From contig NZ_SPVH01000006.1 of assembly GCF_004614235.1 (NCBI RefSeq), forward strand, positions 620,001 to 684,000: a stretch of DNA of 64,000 nucleotides, given 5' to 3'. Numbering within the stretch: the stretch's first letter is position 1; each line of letters begins with the position of its first letter. Below the pieces are notes generated by a model that was not told the DNA's origin, searched no databases, and saw only the letters and a program-made list of their open reading frames with translations. Positions 1 to 11,258 of the stretch are shown here, piece by piece. A program made the translations under genes and the position numbers. This stretch comes from Brevundimonas intermedia. GTDB taxonomy: Bacteria; Pseudomonadota; Alphaproteobacteria; Caulobacterales; Caulobacteraceae.

Positions 1-1
1 C

Positions 2-1069
2 GAGAGCCATTTTTCGCGCGAGATTCCAGCCTTCACGACGAACGTCTGCCGATTGATGGCGGCGGAGACGGGCGGCCTGACGGCCATGGCCGTCGAGATC
101 GGGCCGGAGGCCGCCGTAGCGGTCAATGAACGGCTGAGGGCGACGGACAGGGAACAGCAAATTTCTGACTTCGTGCGCGCCCATCCCGACGTCATGGCCT
201 TCCTCAACAGCCGCGACGAGGGTCAGACGGCGGCCGATTGCGCGGCCGTCGCAGGGACGGCCTTCGAGCTGTGGGGGCTGGACCAGGAATTCTTCGGCGC
301 GAGCGGTTATCTGTTCGAACAGATGCTGGCTGCCGGGCCGGGACCGCTCGCGCGCGCCCAGATCGAAGCCCTGGCCGAACAAGAGCGGACGGCGACGCAG
401 GCCGCGCTGGCTTCCGGCTCACCGTTCGACCTGTTCCTGTTCAAGGTCACCGATGCGGCGCTGGATCAGGCGGGGACAGCCATCGATCAGGACGGCGGCG
501 ATCGGGCCAAGGCGCTGTTCGCCGCCTTGCGCGAAACCCGCGCCATCTATCAGGCTTCGCAGGCTCGCCGTGGCGATCCAAACGGGCGAAGGGCGCGGTT
601 GATGAAGCGAACGCTGGCGGCCCGTTTCGCCGAGACGCCGCAGGCGCGCGTGCTGATGAAGTTCGGCGCCTACCATCTCTACAAGGGCTTCAATCCATTG
701 GGTCAGCGCGACGTGGGCAACTTCGTCGCTGAACATGCCGACGGAGAGGGCGTTTCGTCGCTCAACCTGATCGTGGTCGGCGCGAGAGGCACGCAGGCCG
801 GCTACAGCGGGGTCGGCCGTCAGAAGACGGTGCACGACTTCGACGTGATGACGGACGAAGAGGCGGACTGGCGCAAGGATGTGACGCTGGCCCGCCCTAT
901 GGACATGCCGCAGGGCGACTGGCTCCTGGTGGATCTGCGCCGTTTGCGCGACGCCGATCTGGAAGCCCTGACGCCTGAATGGCGCGAGATCATCCGCGGC
1001 TACGACCTCGCCGTTGTGGCGCCGGAACTGTCGGCATCCACCTTGCTGGGGGTTCATGACGCCCCTTAG
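2..1069 (+). CDS. 5'-truncated protein, possibly erythromycin-esterase-like
   Basis: The reading frame is open from the second base of the window, so the true start lies upstream; 355 residues are visible. The first visible residues, ESHFSRE, followed by a helical stretch and MAVEIGPEA, resemble the GE-H/E pattern of the erythromycin esterase / ChaN-like fold, in which histidine and glutamate residues line the active site. Most of the remainder is helical, with a second conserved-looking block (KFGAYHLYKGFNPLG) at about residues 220-235. No signal peptide can be judged because the start is missing. An internal ATG at 53 is not a credible start, since the motif lies upstream of it. The family assignment is inference from a short motif; it could be another hydrolase or an uncharacterised protein. 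Confidence 0.5.
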   Translation, partial: ESHFSREIPAFTTNVCRLMAAETGGLTAMAVEIGPEAAVAVNERLRATDREQQISDFVRAHPDVMAFLNSRDEGQTAADCAAVAGTAFELWGLDQEFFGASGYLFEQMLAAGPGPLARAQIEALAEQERTATQAALASGSPFDLFLFKVTDAALDQAGTAIDQDGGDRAKALFAALRETRAIYQASQARRGDPNGRRARLMKRTLAARFAETPQARVLMKFGAYHLYKGFNPLGQRDVGNFVAEHADGEGVSSLNLIVVGARGTQAGYSGVGRQKTVHDFDVMTDEEADWRKDVTLARPMDMPQGDWLLVDLRRLRDADLEALTPEWREIIRGYDLAVVAPELSASTLLGVHDAP

Positions 1070-1139
1070 CGAATGGGGTGGCGCGACGACGAAATTTCGT
1101 TCGCCGATACCCTGATCAGCCTCGGTTTGGAGTGATGGA

Positions 1140-1817
1140 ATGACCAAGATTCTGGGCGTCATCGGGGGCATGGGGCCGGCGGCGACGGTGGCGTTTCTGG
1201 AGCGGGTGCAGGCGCTGACGCCGGCGCAGGGGGATGCGGATCACATCAGGGTTTTGATGGATATGAACCCGCAGGTTCCCGATCGGAACACGCGGCCGGG
1301 CGAGGCGGAGGTGGTGCTGGGCCAGATGGCGGCGCGGCTGGCGGCGGCGGGAGCGCACGTAATCGCCATGCCGTGCAACACCGCCCATGCCCAGGCGGGC
1401 GCGATCCGCGCCGTGTGCGAGGCGCAGGGGTTGAGCTTCATCGACATGATCGCGGCGACGGCGGATGTAGCGGTCGTGGCGGGTGCGAAGCGGATCGGGG
1501 TGTTGGCGACGCCGGGCGGGGAACGGCTGTACGGGCACGCGCTGGTGACGCGCGGGGTCGAGGCGGTGCTGCTGGACGGCGCGGATCGCGAGGCCTTCAT
1601 GGGGCTGGTCTATGGGGTCAAGCGCGGCGACATCGGCGAGGCGGCGCGGGCGGGGATGTTGCGCCTGGCGGGCGTGTTGGCGGCTGCGGGGGCGCAGGCC
1701 TTGATCGCGGGGTGTACGGAGGTTCCGTTGCTGCTGCGGGCGGAGGATGCGCCGGTCGCGCTGACGGACTCGGCCGAGGTGCTGGCGCGGGCGTGCGTGG
1801 GGGCGTGTCTGGGTTAG
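1140..1817 (+). CDS. Aspartate/glutamate racemase family protein
   Basis: A 225-residue protein of the usual length for the Asp/Glu/hydantoin racemase superfamily, which interconverts amino-acid enantiomers using two cysteines as acid and base without a cofactor. The N-terminus IGGMGPAAT is typical of aspartate racemases. The first catalytic cysteine is in MPCNTAH (about residue 79) and the second in GCTEVPLLL (about residue 190). D-aspartate or D-glutamate production would feed peptidoglycan or D-amino-acid pools. The gene starts 70 bases after the upstream gene and ends before a palindromic intergenic element, so it is probably transcribed alone or with the upstream gene. Substrate is inferred; a broad-specificity amino-acid racemase is equally possible. 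Confidence 0.85.
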   Translation: MTKILGVIGGMGPAATVAFLERVQALTPAQGDADHIRVLMDMNPQVPDRNTRPGEAEVVLGQMAARLAAAGAHVIAMPCNTAHAQAGAIRAVCEAQGLSFIDMIAATADVAVVAGAKRIGVLATPGGERLYGHALVTRGVEAVLLDGADREAFMGLVYGVKRGDIGEAARAGMLRLAGVLAAAGAQALIAGCTEVPLLLRAEDAPVALTDSAEVLARACVGACLG

Positions 1818-1826
1818 ATGTCGTTT

Positions 1827-1992
1827 TCTTTCGTCATTCCGGGCGCAGCGTAGCGGAGACCCGGAACCCAGCGGCGCGCGAGAGCGCGAACCTGTCGCGG
1901 ATTAGATGTCCCAGCATCCTGCGGCGAAAGCATCGCCTTCGGCGCCGCTGGGTTCCCCGGTCTCGCTACGCTCGCCGGAGAATGACGAAAGA
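1827..1992. repeat. Palindromic intergenic element, family A copy 1
   Basis: Inverted termini (CTTTCGTCATTCCGGGC at the left, a near-complementary GAATGACGAAAG end at the right) flank two conserved inner blocks containing CCCAGCGGCGCGCGAGAGCG and CGCCTTCGGCGCCGCTGG. A second copy with the same organisation lies at 41458-41632. The element fills the gap between the racemase and nucleoside hydrolase genes. Confidence 0.85.
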
Positions 1993-2042
1993 GGATATGA
2001 ACGGGGCTTGCTACCCAGCCCTTGGGGCGGCAAACGAAGCGG

Positions 2043-2984
2043 GTGTCTATTCAGTCCCTTATCATCGATTGCGACCCCGGCGTGGATGACGCCGTGGCGC
2101 TGTTCCTGGCCTTTGCGGCGCCCGAGTTGAACCTGCTGGCGGTCACCACCGTGGGAGGCAATGTTCCCGGCGCCCTGACCCAGCGCAATGCGCGCATTGT
2201 GCGCCAGATCGCCGGGCGCGAGGATGTGCCGGTGCATGGCGGGGCCGAACGGCCGCTGAAGCGTCCGCCGGCGGGGGCGGGCGCGTTCCATGGGCCGGAG
2301 GGTCTGGGCGATCTGGAGCCGTTCCAGCCGACGGGCATCGTCGGCGACGGCCCGGCCGCCAACGCCATCGTCGACCTGGTCATGAGCCGGCCGCAGGGGT
2401 CGGTCGCCGTCGCCGTCATGGGGCCGATGACCAATCTGGCCCTGGCGATGCGGCGCGAGCGGCGGCTGGCCGACTGGCTGGGGCCGGTGGTGATCATGGG
2501 CGGCGCGCGGTCGGAGGGCGGCAACATCACGCCGTCGGCCGAGTTCAACATCTGGGCCGACCCGGATGCGGCGGCGGTGGTGTTCGGATCGGGGTGCGAG
2601 GTGATCGCCCTGGGGCTGGATGCGACCCATCAGGTGCGCGCGACCGAGGACCGGATCGCCGCCATAGAGGCCATCGACAGCGAGGCGGCGCGGACGACGG
2701 CGTCGATGCTGCGGTTCTCGCAGCGGGTCGAGCGCGAGGTCGTGGGCTGGGATTCCGCCCCGCTGCACGATCCCTGCACCATCGCCTGGCTGATCAGGCC
2801 GGACCTGTTCGAGACGCGGCCGTGCCGGATCGAGGTCGAGACGACGTCGGAGCTGACGCGCGGCCATACGGCGGTGGAGTTCCGGGTCGATCCGGCGACG
2901 GCGCGGCATCGCTGGGCGACAGCGGCGGACGGGCAGGGGGTGTTCGACCTGATCGTCGGCAAGTTGAGGGCGGCTGCGACATGA
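2043..2984 (+). CDS. Inosine/uridine-preferring nucleoside hydrolase
   Basis: Hydrolyses the N-glycosidic bond of nucleosides to a free base and ribose. The calcium- and ribose-binding signature IDCDPGVDDAVA is at the N-terminus, and later motifs typical of the family (MGPMTNLALA, IIMGG-like VVIMGGARSEGGN, AEFNIWADPDAA, HDPCTIAWL) are all present. I place the start at the GTG (2043), which puts the DxDxxxDD motif about ten residues from the N-terminus as in the family; a TTG at 2022 in frame is the alternative. Length is 313 residues, normal for the family. Its stop overlaps the ribokinase start by four bases (ATGA), so the two are translationally coupled: the ribose released here is the substrate of the next enzyme. 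Confidence 0.92.
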   Translation: MSIQSLIIDCDPGVDDAVALFLAFAAPELNLLAVTTVGGNVPGALTQRNARIVRQIAGREDVPVHGGAERPLKRPPAGAGAFHGPEGLGDLEPFQPTGIVGDGPAANAIVDLVMSRPQGSVAVAVMGPMTNLALAMRRERRLADWLGPVVIMGGARSEGGNITPSAEFNIWADPDAAAVVFGSGCEVIALGLDATHQVRATEDRIAAIEAIDSEAARTTASMLRFSQRVEREVVGWDSAPLHDPCTIAWLIRPDLFETRPCRIEVETTSELTRGHTAVEFRVDPATARHRWATAADGQGVFDLIVGKLRAAAT

Positions 2985-3826
2985 GGATCACCGTCGTCGG
3001 CTCGATCAACCTGGACCTGGTGGCCACGGCGCCCAGCCTGCCGGCGCCGGGCGAGACGGTGACGGGGGCGACGCTGGCGCGCCACCCCGGCGGCAAGGGC
3101 GCCAACCAGGCGCTGGCGGCCGAGAAGCTGGGGGCCGAGGTGTGCCTGATCGGGCGGGTCGGCGACGACGCCATGTCGGGCGAGGCCCTGGCCCTGATGG
3201 CGGACATGGGCGTCGATCTGTCGGGTGTGGAGACGGACGTGGCGGCGCCGACGGGCGTGGCCCTGATCGCCGTCGATCCGTCGGGCGAGAACCAGATCGT
3301 GGTCGCGGCCGGCGCCAATCATTTCGTGACGCCCGAACAGCTGCCGCAGCGGATCGAGGGGGCGTTGATCGTTCAGCTGGAGCTGCCGCTCGCGACCGTG
3401 GAGGCGGCGGTCGGCCGGTCGACCGGCTTCGTCTGCGCCAATCTGGCGCCCGCCGGGCCGGTGTCGGAGGCCCTGCTGCGTCGCGCCGACCTGATCGTCG
3501 TCAACGAGATCGAGGCCGCCTACTATGGCGACAGCCTGCACCGGGGCGGCGGCCGGGTGGTGGTGACCAAGGGCGCCAAGGGCGCGTCCATGTATCAGCG
3601 CGGCGTCGAAATGGCCTGGGCGACGCCGCCCGCAGTCGAGGCGGTCGATGCGACCGGCGCCGGCGACGCCTTCGTGGCGGCGATCGTCGTGGCCTTGCTG
3701 GAAGGGATGGACCCCGCCGAAGCGTTGAAGTTCGCCTGTGCGGCCGGCGCAGTCGCCGCGACGCGCGCGGGAGCCCAGCCGTCTGCGCCGGAGCGCGAAG
3801 AGGTCGAGGCGCTGCTGGCGGGTTAA
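2981..3826 (+). CDS. rbsK: Ribokinase (PfkB family)
   Basis: Phosphorylates ribose to ribose-5-phosphate. It opens with ITVVGSINLDLV, the ribokinase N-terminal strand and sugar-binding aspartate, followed by HPGGKGANQALAA (PfkB signature 1, about residues 37-49) and VDATGAGDAFVAA (signature 2 with the catalytic aspartate, about residues 222-234). At 281 residues it is slightly shorter than E. coli RbsK (309): the nucleotide-binding middle region is compact. The overlap with the nucleoside hydrolase gene makes a nucleoside-to-ribose-5-phosphate salvage pair. No ribose ABC transporter or lac-type repressor is adjacent, which supports use in nucleoside rather than ribose uptake. Exact sugar specificity is inferred. 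Confidence 0.88.
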   Translation: MRITVVGSINLDLVATAPSLPAPGETVTGATLARHPGGKGANQALAAEKLGAEVCLIGRVGDDAMSGEALALMADMGVDLSGVETDVAAPTGVALIAVDPSGENQIVVAAGANHFVTPEQLPQRIEGALIVQLELPLATVEAAVGRSTGFVCANLAPAGPVSEALLRRADLIVVNEIEAAYYGDSLHRGGGRVVVTKGAKGASMYQRGVEMAWATPPAVEAVDATGAGDAFVAAIVVALLEGMDPAEALKFACAAGAVAATRAGAQPSAPEREEVEALLAG

Positions 3827-3967
3827 GGCGAGCCACAAATCGCGTTCAAGCTGTGCCGTTATGGTGTATCTGCACTGACACAAATGTGCCTTGATCGGCC
3901 AATCTTCTATTGCGGATCGGAAATAATCGGGCACGTTGACCCTCAGTTTTTGTGGGGAGTGCACGGT
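3827..3967 (+). promoter_or_regulatory. Promoter/leader region of the autotransporter gene
   Basis: An intergenic region noticeably richer in A and T than the flanking genes, consistent with a promoter. Just before the ATG at 3968 it contains TTTTTGTGGGGAGT; a very similar TTTTGTGGGG precedes the S9 peptidase start at 7491. No precise -35/-10 can be assigned with confidence. Confidence 0.4.
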
Positions 3968-6900
3968 ATGATTGAGCGTAACGGGATGGCGCGGCGGCGC
4001 TGGTTGGCGACGGCTTCGGTGATCGGGCTGATCGCGGCGGCGGGCCCGGCGGCGGCCGAGGTGCCGAACGACAACTTCAGTCCCAACGCTCCGCCGGTCC
4101 TGGCCGATCCCAATGCGATCAACGGCATCGGCAACATCATCACCGACACCGGCGGCGGATCGGTGGGCGTCTGCACCGGCAGTCTGATCAATCCGCGCAC
4201 GGTGCTGTTCGCGGCCCACTGCGTCAACGACATCCCCGACTTCGCCTATGGCTCGCTGGGCCTGGGCGTGCCCATCAGCATCGGGTTCAAGGGCGACGCC
4301 TTCGACGGCATCCTGAACTGGATCACCAGCGGCGAATACGCCACCAGCTATATCGATCAGCACTACAATATGAGCCGGGTCTTCTATGATCCGCGCTCGC
4401 TGGAAGACGCCCGGGGCGGCGGCTTCTATGAAGCGGACGTGGCCATCGGCGTGCTGGATTCGCCGGCCAAGGGCGTGCCGACCTGGGCCATGCTGTTCTC
4501 GCCCCTGACCGGGGACGAGGACCGGCATGTGATCACCGGCGGGTACGGGGCCAGCGGGACCGGATCGCTGGGCGCGGTCCAGGGGATCGATTTCCGTCGT
4601 CGCGCCGCCGAGAACATGATCGGCGCCCTGACGTCGCTGGACGACATCGACCTGTTCCTGTTCGGGGACGGCGCCCAGGGCGGGCTGAGCCAGAACCTCT
4701 ATATGGTCGATTTCGACGACCCGGCGGGCACGGCGACCTTCGACTTCAACATCTTCGGCGACGACGTCGCGCTGGAGAACGAGGGGATGACGGCGGGCGG
4801 CGATTCGGGCGGTCCGCTGATTCTGGACCGAGCCTTCGACACGCCGGTGATCGCAGGGGTGTTGTCGCTGGGCTCGCGTTATTTCAACGGCCAGGGATCG
4901 GCCAGCTACGGCACGACGGCGGGCTATCAGCCGCTGTATCTGTTCACCGACTGGATCGTCGCCAACAACCCCTACAAATACGTCACCACGACCGGCGGGA
5001 ACGGCGACTGGTTCGATGCGACTCACTGGGTCCAGATGATGGATCCCAACTACAAGGTCATCGACGCGAACGGGAACCTGATCACGGGCCTGCCCGACAC
5101 GCCAGCGGAGGGCGTGGACTCGCGCGGCGGCGAATGGGGCGGCATCTGCTTCTTCGGCGATTGCGTCGACGCCAGCGAATTGGCGCAATACAACAACGAG
5201 CGCGAGGACGCCCTGGCCGGCGGCGCCCAGCCGGTGAGCGCCGAGGTGACGGGCGGGCGAACCATCGTCGACATGAGCGGCATTGTCGCGGGTGGAGCGG
5301 CCGGCAGCTCGCGGGACGGTACGGGCTCGGGCCTGACCGTGCGGCACGAAGCCTCGGCCGTCGGCACGGCGCCAGGAGCCACCCAGCCGTTCGAGATCGT
5401 GCCCGGCGGACCGGGCTCGACCAATTTCGTGCCGTTCAACGTCCAGGGCGATGTCTTGGCGGGTGAGAACCCGCTGTTCTACGACGTGAACCTGATGTCG
5501 GCCGGGAGGACGACGCTGAACGACGCCGCCATCATCGACCGGCTGACCATCGGAGCCAGCGGGGCGGTGCTGGACATCGGCGCAGACGGCCTGCTGTTCG
5601 CCGAGAACGACGTCAGCGTCTGGGCCGGGCAGTTGAATGTCGACGGCGCCCTGCTGACCTATGAGATGCTGCTGGCCGGCGGGGTTCTGAGCGGTTCGGG
5701 CGTGATCGATTCCACGGTCCTGACCTCGGTCATGGGCTCCATCGCGCCGGGCGGTCAGGGTGAGATCGGCGAACTGACGCTGCTGAGCGACCTGGTGCTG
5801 GCGTCGGGCTCGCGCCTGTTCATCGACATCGGCGGGGATGAATCCGACCGTCTGACGGTGCTGGCCGACAGCTTCGAAGGCACGACCGGCATCGCGTCGC
5901 TGGGCGGGCTGCTGGGCCTGAACTTCATCAGCGCGCCGCGCTTCGGCGAGGCCTATACGGTGCTGACGGCCCAGGGCGGCATCGACGGCGAATTCGACGC
6001 CGTGACCGACATCTCGGGCGTGCTCTATCCGGTGCTGGACTATACTGCGACCAGCGTGGAGGTGGCGATCGAGGCGGCGTCCTACATGGACTTCATCAAC
6101 CCGGACTCGCCGGCGCAGCGGACCGTGGGCGGCATTCTGGATGCGGCGCGCGCCACGAATTATGGCGCTCTGGGCGACATCTACGCCCAGACGGACCTGC
6201 TGGAAGGCGAGGCGCTGGAGGTCGGGCTGGAAAGCCTGTCGCCCTTCGCCGCCCACTCGGGCGTGACCCTGCTCAGCGCCCAGACCGAGGCGCTGCGCGC
6301 CGTGGTGGACGGACGGATCGCGCGGGATCGTTCGGCCGGACCTGCCGAGGGTCTGACGCTGATCGGATCGGGTATCGAGGTCGCTTCTCTGAATCCGGCG
6401 GCGACCGCATCGGCGGCCGGCATGGCGACGCGCCAGGCCCAGGCCGAGGCTCAGGAACGGGCGCGTTGGGGCGGCTGGAAACAGGGCGTTTCGGCCTATT
6501 TCGGCGCCGGCGCCATCGAGGGCGAAGCGGGCCAACTGCGCGGAACCCTGGCGGACAGCCGCAGCGACGACCAGAGCGCCTGGTATGTCGTCGGCGGCGT
6601 AGAGCGGACGATCGACGCCGTGACGTTCGGCGCCAGCCTGGCCTATGCCGAAGGCGAGTCCGACTTCGCCGAGGGGATCAGCACGGCCGACACCCGTCAG
6701 GTTCAGGCGAGCCTGTACGGCGCGGTGGACCTGGCCTACGGCGCCTATCTGGGCGCCAAGGTCGGCTATGGCGCGGCGGATCTGGACACCGAACGGGCCT
6801 TCGCCATCGGCGGCGCCAGCTTCCGTGCTGACGGCGAGACGGACGGCAGGGTGATCAGCGGCGGGGCCGAGCTGGGCTTCAACCTGAAGAGCGGCGGGCT

Positions 6901-7324
6901 GACGCTGCAGCCGAACATCGGGCTGAACGCCTATTCGGTCGATCTGGACGCCTATGAGGAAACGGGCGGGGTCGCGGCCCTGAGCATCGCCGACCAGTCG
7001 TTCGATTCGCTGCAACACCACATCGGACTGCGGGTCGGCGGCGAGACCCGCAGCGGACGCTGGACCATCAAGCCGGCGCTGGACGTGCGCTGGGTGCATG
7101 AGCTGGCGGGCGACGACCGCAATGTCGAGGCCGCATTCGTCGCGGCCGACGCCTTCGGCGGGGTCTTCGCCGGCGCCAGCAACGACAGCGAATGGGCCGA
7201 GATCGGCGGTTCGGTGGCGATTGAAGGCGACCGGTTCGGCGTGACGCTGAAGGCCGCCTCCATGGTTGATCGCGAGGACCTCGACTACCAGACCTATAGC
7301 GCCACGGTGACGATGAAGTTCTGA
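3968..7324 (+). CDS. Secreted trypsin-like serine protease autotransporter
   Basis: A type V secreted protein of 1118 residues. I use the ATG at 3968 because it gives a clean signal peptide (arginine-rich n-region, hydrophobic core IGLIAAAG, cleavage after AAA); an upstream in-frame ATG at 3884 would add residues that do not look like a signal. The passenger holds a chymotrypsin/trypsin-type triad: His84 in LFAAHC, Asp157 in EADVAIG and Ser280 in GGDSGGPL. From about residue 330 to 800 there is a glycine- and asparagine-rich beta-helical stalk with autotransporter-type repeats. The last 280 residues are a beta-barrel with alternating hydrophobic strands ending in YSATVTMKF, the terminal aromatic residue expected for BAM recognition. 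A terminator follows directly. The substrate is unknown. Confidence 0.9.
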   Translation: MIERNGMARRRWLATASVIGLIAAAGPAAAEVPNDNFSPNAPPVLADPNAINGIGNIITDTGGGSVGVCTGSLINPRTVLFAAHCVNDIPDFAYGSLGLGVPISIGFKGDAFDGILNWITSGEYATSYIDQHYNMSRVFYDPRSLEDARGGGFYEADVAIGVLDSPAKGVPTWAMLFSPLTGDEDRHVITGGYGASGTGSLGAVQGIDFRRRAAENMIGALTSLDDIDLFLFGDGAQGGLSQNLYMVDFDDPAGTATFDFNIFGDDVALENEGMTAGGDSGGPLILDRAFDTPVIAGVLSLGSRYFNGQGSASYGTTAGYQPLYLFTDWIVANNPYKYVTTTGGNGDWFDATHWVQMMDPNYKVIDANGNLITGLPDTPAEGVDSRGGEWGGICFFGDCVDASELAQYNNEREDALAGGAQPVSAEVTGGRTIVDMSGIVAGGAAGSSRDGTGSGLTVRHEASAVGTAPGATQPFEIVPGGPGSTNFVPFNVQGDVLAGENPLFYDVNLMSAGRTTLNDAAIIDRLTIGASGAVLDIGADGLLFAENDVSVWAGQLNVDGALLTYEMLLAGGVLSGSGVIDSTVLTSVMGSIAPGGQGEIGELTLLSDLVLASGSRLFIDIGGDESDRLTVLADSFEGTTGIASLGGLLGLNFISAPRFGEAYTVLTAQGGIDGEFDAVTDISGVLYPVLDYTATSVEVAIEAASYMDFINPDSPAQRTVGGILDAARATNYGALGDIYAQTDLLEGEALEVGLESLSPFAAHSGVTLLSAQTEALRAVVDGRIARDRSAGPAEGLTLIGSGIEVASLNPAATASAAGMATRQAQAEAQERARWGGWKQGVSAYFGAGAIEGEAGQLRGTLADSRSDDQSAWYVVGGVERTIDAVTFGASLAYAEGESDFAEGISTADTRQVQASLYGAVDLAYGAYLGAKVGYGAADLDTERAFAIGGASFRADGETDGRVISGGAELGFNLKSGGLTLQPNIGLNAYSVDLDAYEETGGVAALSIADQSFDSLQHHIGLRVGGETRSGRWTIKPALDVRWVHELAGDDRNVEAAFVAADAFGGVFAGASNDSEWAEIGGSVAIEGDRFGVTLKAASMVDREDLDYQTYSATVTMKF

Positions 7325-7345
7325 CCCTGAAGGGTTGGAAGCGGG

Positions 7346-7376
7346 AACGGCGGCTCCGAAAGGGCCGCCGTTTTTC
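7346..7376 (+). terminator. Rho-independent terminator after the autotransporter gene
   Basis: A 7-base-pair GC stem (CGGCGGC at 7348-7354 with GCCGCCG at 7364-7370), a nine-base loop and a run of five T. It begins 22 bases after the stop codon. Confidence 0.85.
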
Positions 7377-7490
7377 GTGGCCGGCGGCGCAAGGATTGAG
7401 CGCCGTGTGACACGGTAACCCCGAAACGGGTTGGCGCCGGGCGCCGTGTATCGTTAGGTCTGAGGCTCCAGGTTTTGTGGGGTTCGGACA
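7377..7490 (+). promoter_or_regulatory. Leader region of the S9 peptidase gene
   Basis: A short gap after the terminator that must contain the promoter of the S9 peptidase gene. GCGCCGTGT occurs twice (about 7400 and 7440), and TTTTGTGGGG lies 8 bases before the start codon, resembling the autotransporter leader. No confident promoter elements are assigned. Confidence 0.35.
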
Positions 7491-9965
<2,475 letters not shown>

Positions 9966-9971
9966 TCCAGG

Positions 9972-10014
9972 GGCTGGTGGTCAGGGCCTAACGTTCAGGG
10001 CCTGACCACCAGCC
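9972..10014. terminator. Bidirectional hairpin between convergent genes
   Basis: A perfect 14-base-pair inverted repeat (GGCTGGTGGTCAGG at 9972, CCTGACCACCAGCC ending at 10014). The right arm encodes the last residues of the alcohol dehydrogenase and the stop codon is in the loop. There is no T-run, so termination efficiency is uncertain. Confidence 0.6.
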
Positions 10015-11125
10015 GCACCACCTCGCCGGCGTGCAGACGGTCGAAGCCGGCGTTGATGTCGTCCAGAGGGATGACGCCGCTCATCAGCCGGTCCACCGGC
10101 AGGCGGCCCTGGCGGTAGAGGGCGACGTAGCGGGGGATGTCGCGGCTGGGGACGCAGGTGCCGATGTAGGAGCCTTTCAGGGTGCGCTCCTCCCCGACCA
10201 GGGAGACGATGTTGACGGCGAGCGCCGCGTCGGGCGGGGGCAGGCCGGCGGTGACGGTGGTTCCGCCGCGCCGGGTCATCCGCCAAGCGGTGTCGAGGGC
10301 GCGGGCCGACCCGGCCATTTCGAAGGCGAAGTCGGCGCCGCCGTTCGTCAGGGCGCGGACCTGATCGACCGCATCGGGGTCGGCGCCGTTGACCGTCTGA
10401 ACCGGTCCCAGGGTGCGGGCCAGGGCCAGCTTGTCCTCGGACAGATCGACGGCGATGACGGGCGACGCGCCGCTGGCCAGGGCGCCCAGGACGCTGGCCA
10501 GACCGACGCCGCCCAGGCCGATGACGACGACGCTCTGGCCCGCCTTCACCCCCGCCGTGTTCACCACGGCGCCGACGCCGGTCAGGACGGCGCAGCCGAA
10601 CAGGGCCGCCTCCTCGAACGACAGGGCTGGGTCGATCTTCACCAGGGAGCGGCGTGAAACGACGGCGCGTTCGGCGAAGACGGAACAGCCGAGGTGGTGG
10701 TTGACCGGTTCGCCCTCGCGGAAGATGCGGCGGGCGCCGGACAGCAGCTCGCCCTTGCCGTTGGCGGCGGCGCCCGGCTCGCACAGGGCGGGACGGCCGC
10801 CGGCGCAGGGATCGCAGTGTCCGCACGAGGGCATGAAGACCATGACGACGTGATCGCCGATGCTGAGGTCCGTGACGCCGTCCCCCAGCGCCTCGACTAC
10901 GCCGGCAGCCTCGTGGCCCAGGGCCATGGGCAGGGGGCGGGGGCGGTCGCCGTTGATGACGCTGAGGTCCGAGTGGCACAGGCCGGCGGCCTTGATGGCG
11001 ACCAAGACCTCGCCGGGGCCGGGCGGGTCCAGCGTCACGGTCTCGACCGACAGGGGGCGGCTGTCGGCATAGGGGGGAGCGGCGCCCATGCGGGACAGGA
11101 CGGCGGCGCGGGTCGGGATGCTCAT
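9995..11125 (-). CDS. Zinc-dependent alcohol dehydrogenase (MDR family)
   Basis: A 376-residue NAD(P)-dependent medium-chain dehydrogenase. The catalytic zinc ligands are in GLCHSD (Cys), GHEAAG (His-Glu) and later FGCAVLTGVGA (Cys). The structural zinc site is the four-cysteine lobe PSCGHCDPCAGGRPALCEPG. The Rossmann fingerprint is VIGLGGVGL. The overall pattern, with NHHLGCSVFAERAVV and GVGAVVNTAGV, matches the class III / long-lobe branch that acts on alcohols or formaldehyde-type adducts. I start at MSIPTRAAVL (11125); the upstream in-frame ATG at 11173 adds residues not expected in the family. Monocistronic and convergent with the S9 peptidase. The substrate cannot be assigned from sequence. 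Confidence 0.88.
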   Translation of the reverse strand: MSIPTRAAVLSRMGAAPPYADSRPLSVETVTLDPPGPGEVLVAIKAAGLCHSDLSVINGDRPRPLPMALGHEAAGVVEALGDGVTDLSIGDHVVMVFMPSCGHCDPCAGGRPALCEPGAAANGKGELLSGARRIFREGEPVNHHLGCSVFAERAVVSRRSLVKIDPALSFEEAALFGCAVLTGVGAVVNTAGVKAGQSVVVIGLGGVGLASVLGALASGASPVIAVDLSEDKLALARTLGPVQTVNGADPDAVDQVRALTNGGADFAFEMAGSARALDTAWRMTRRGGTTVTAGLPPPDAALAVNIVSLVGEERTLKGSYIGTCVPSRDIPRYVALYRQGRLPVDRLMSGVIPLDDINAGFDRLHAGEVVRLVVRP

Positions 11126-11258
11126 GCTGTTGTCCTCATGTCCGAAAAGACCAGCGCGTTCGTGATCAGGCATCTACCGATAGGCGCTTGACGCAGCGTC
11201 GTCCAAGCTAGAGCGTCGGTATCGAGAGCGACGGTTCGCGTCGCCGAGGGAGACGACG

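Noticed and set aside
3884..3967. ATG at 3884 as the autotransporter start
   Set aside because: It would put 28 non-signal-like residues before a clear signal peptide and use up the A/T-rich promoter region.
2630..7099. A 1489-codon open frame on the minus strand
   Set aside because: It is antisense to the ribokinase and autotransporter genes, has shadow composition (Arg/Gln/His-rich) and no recognisable domains. Long antisense frames are common in high-GC DNA.
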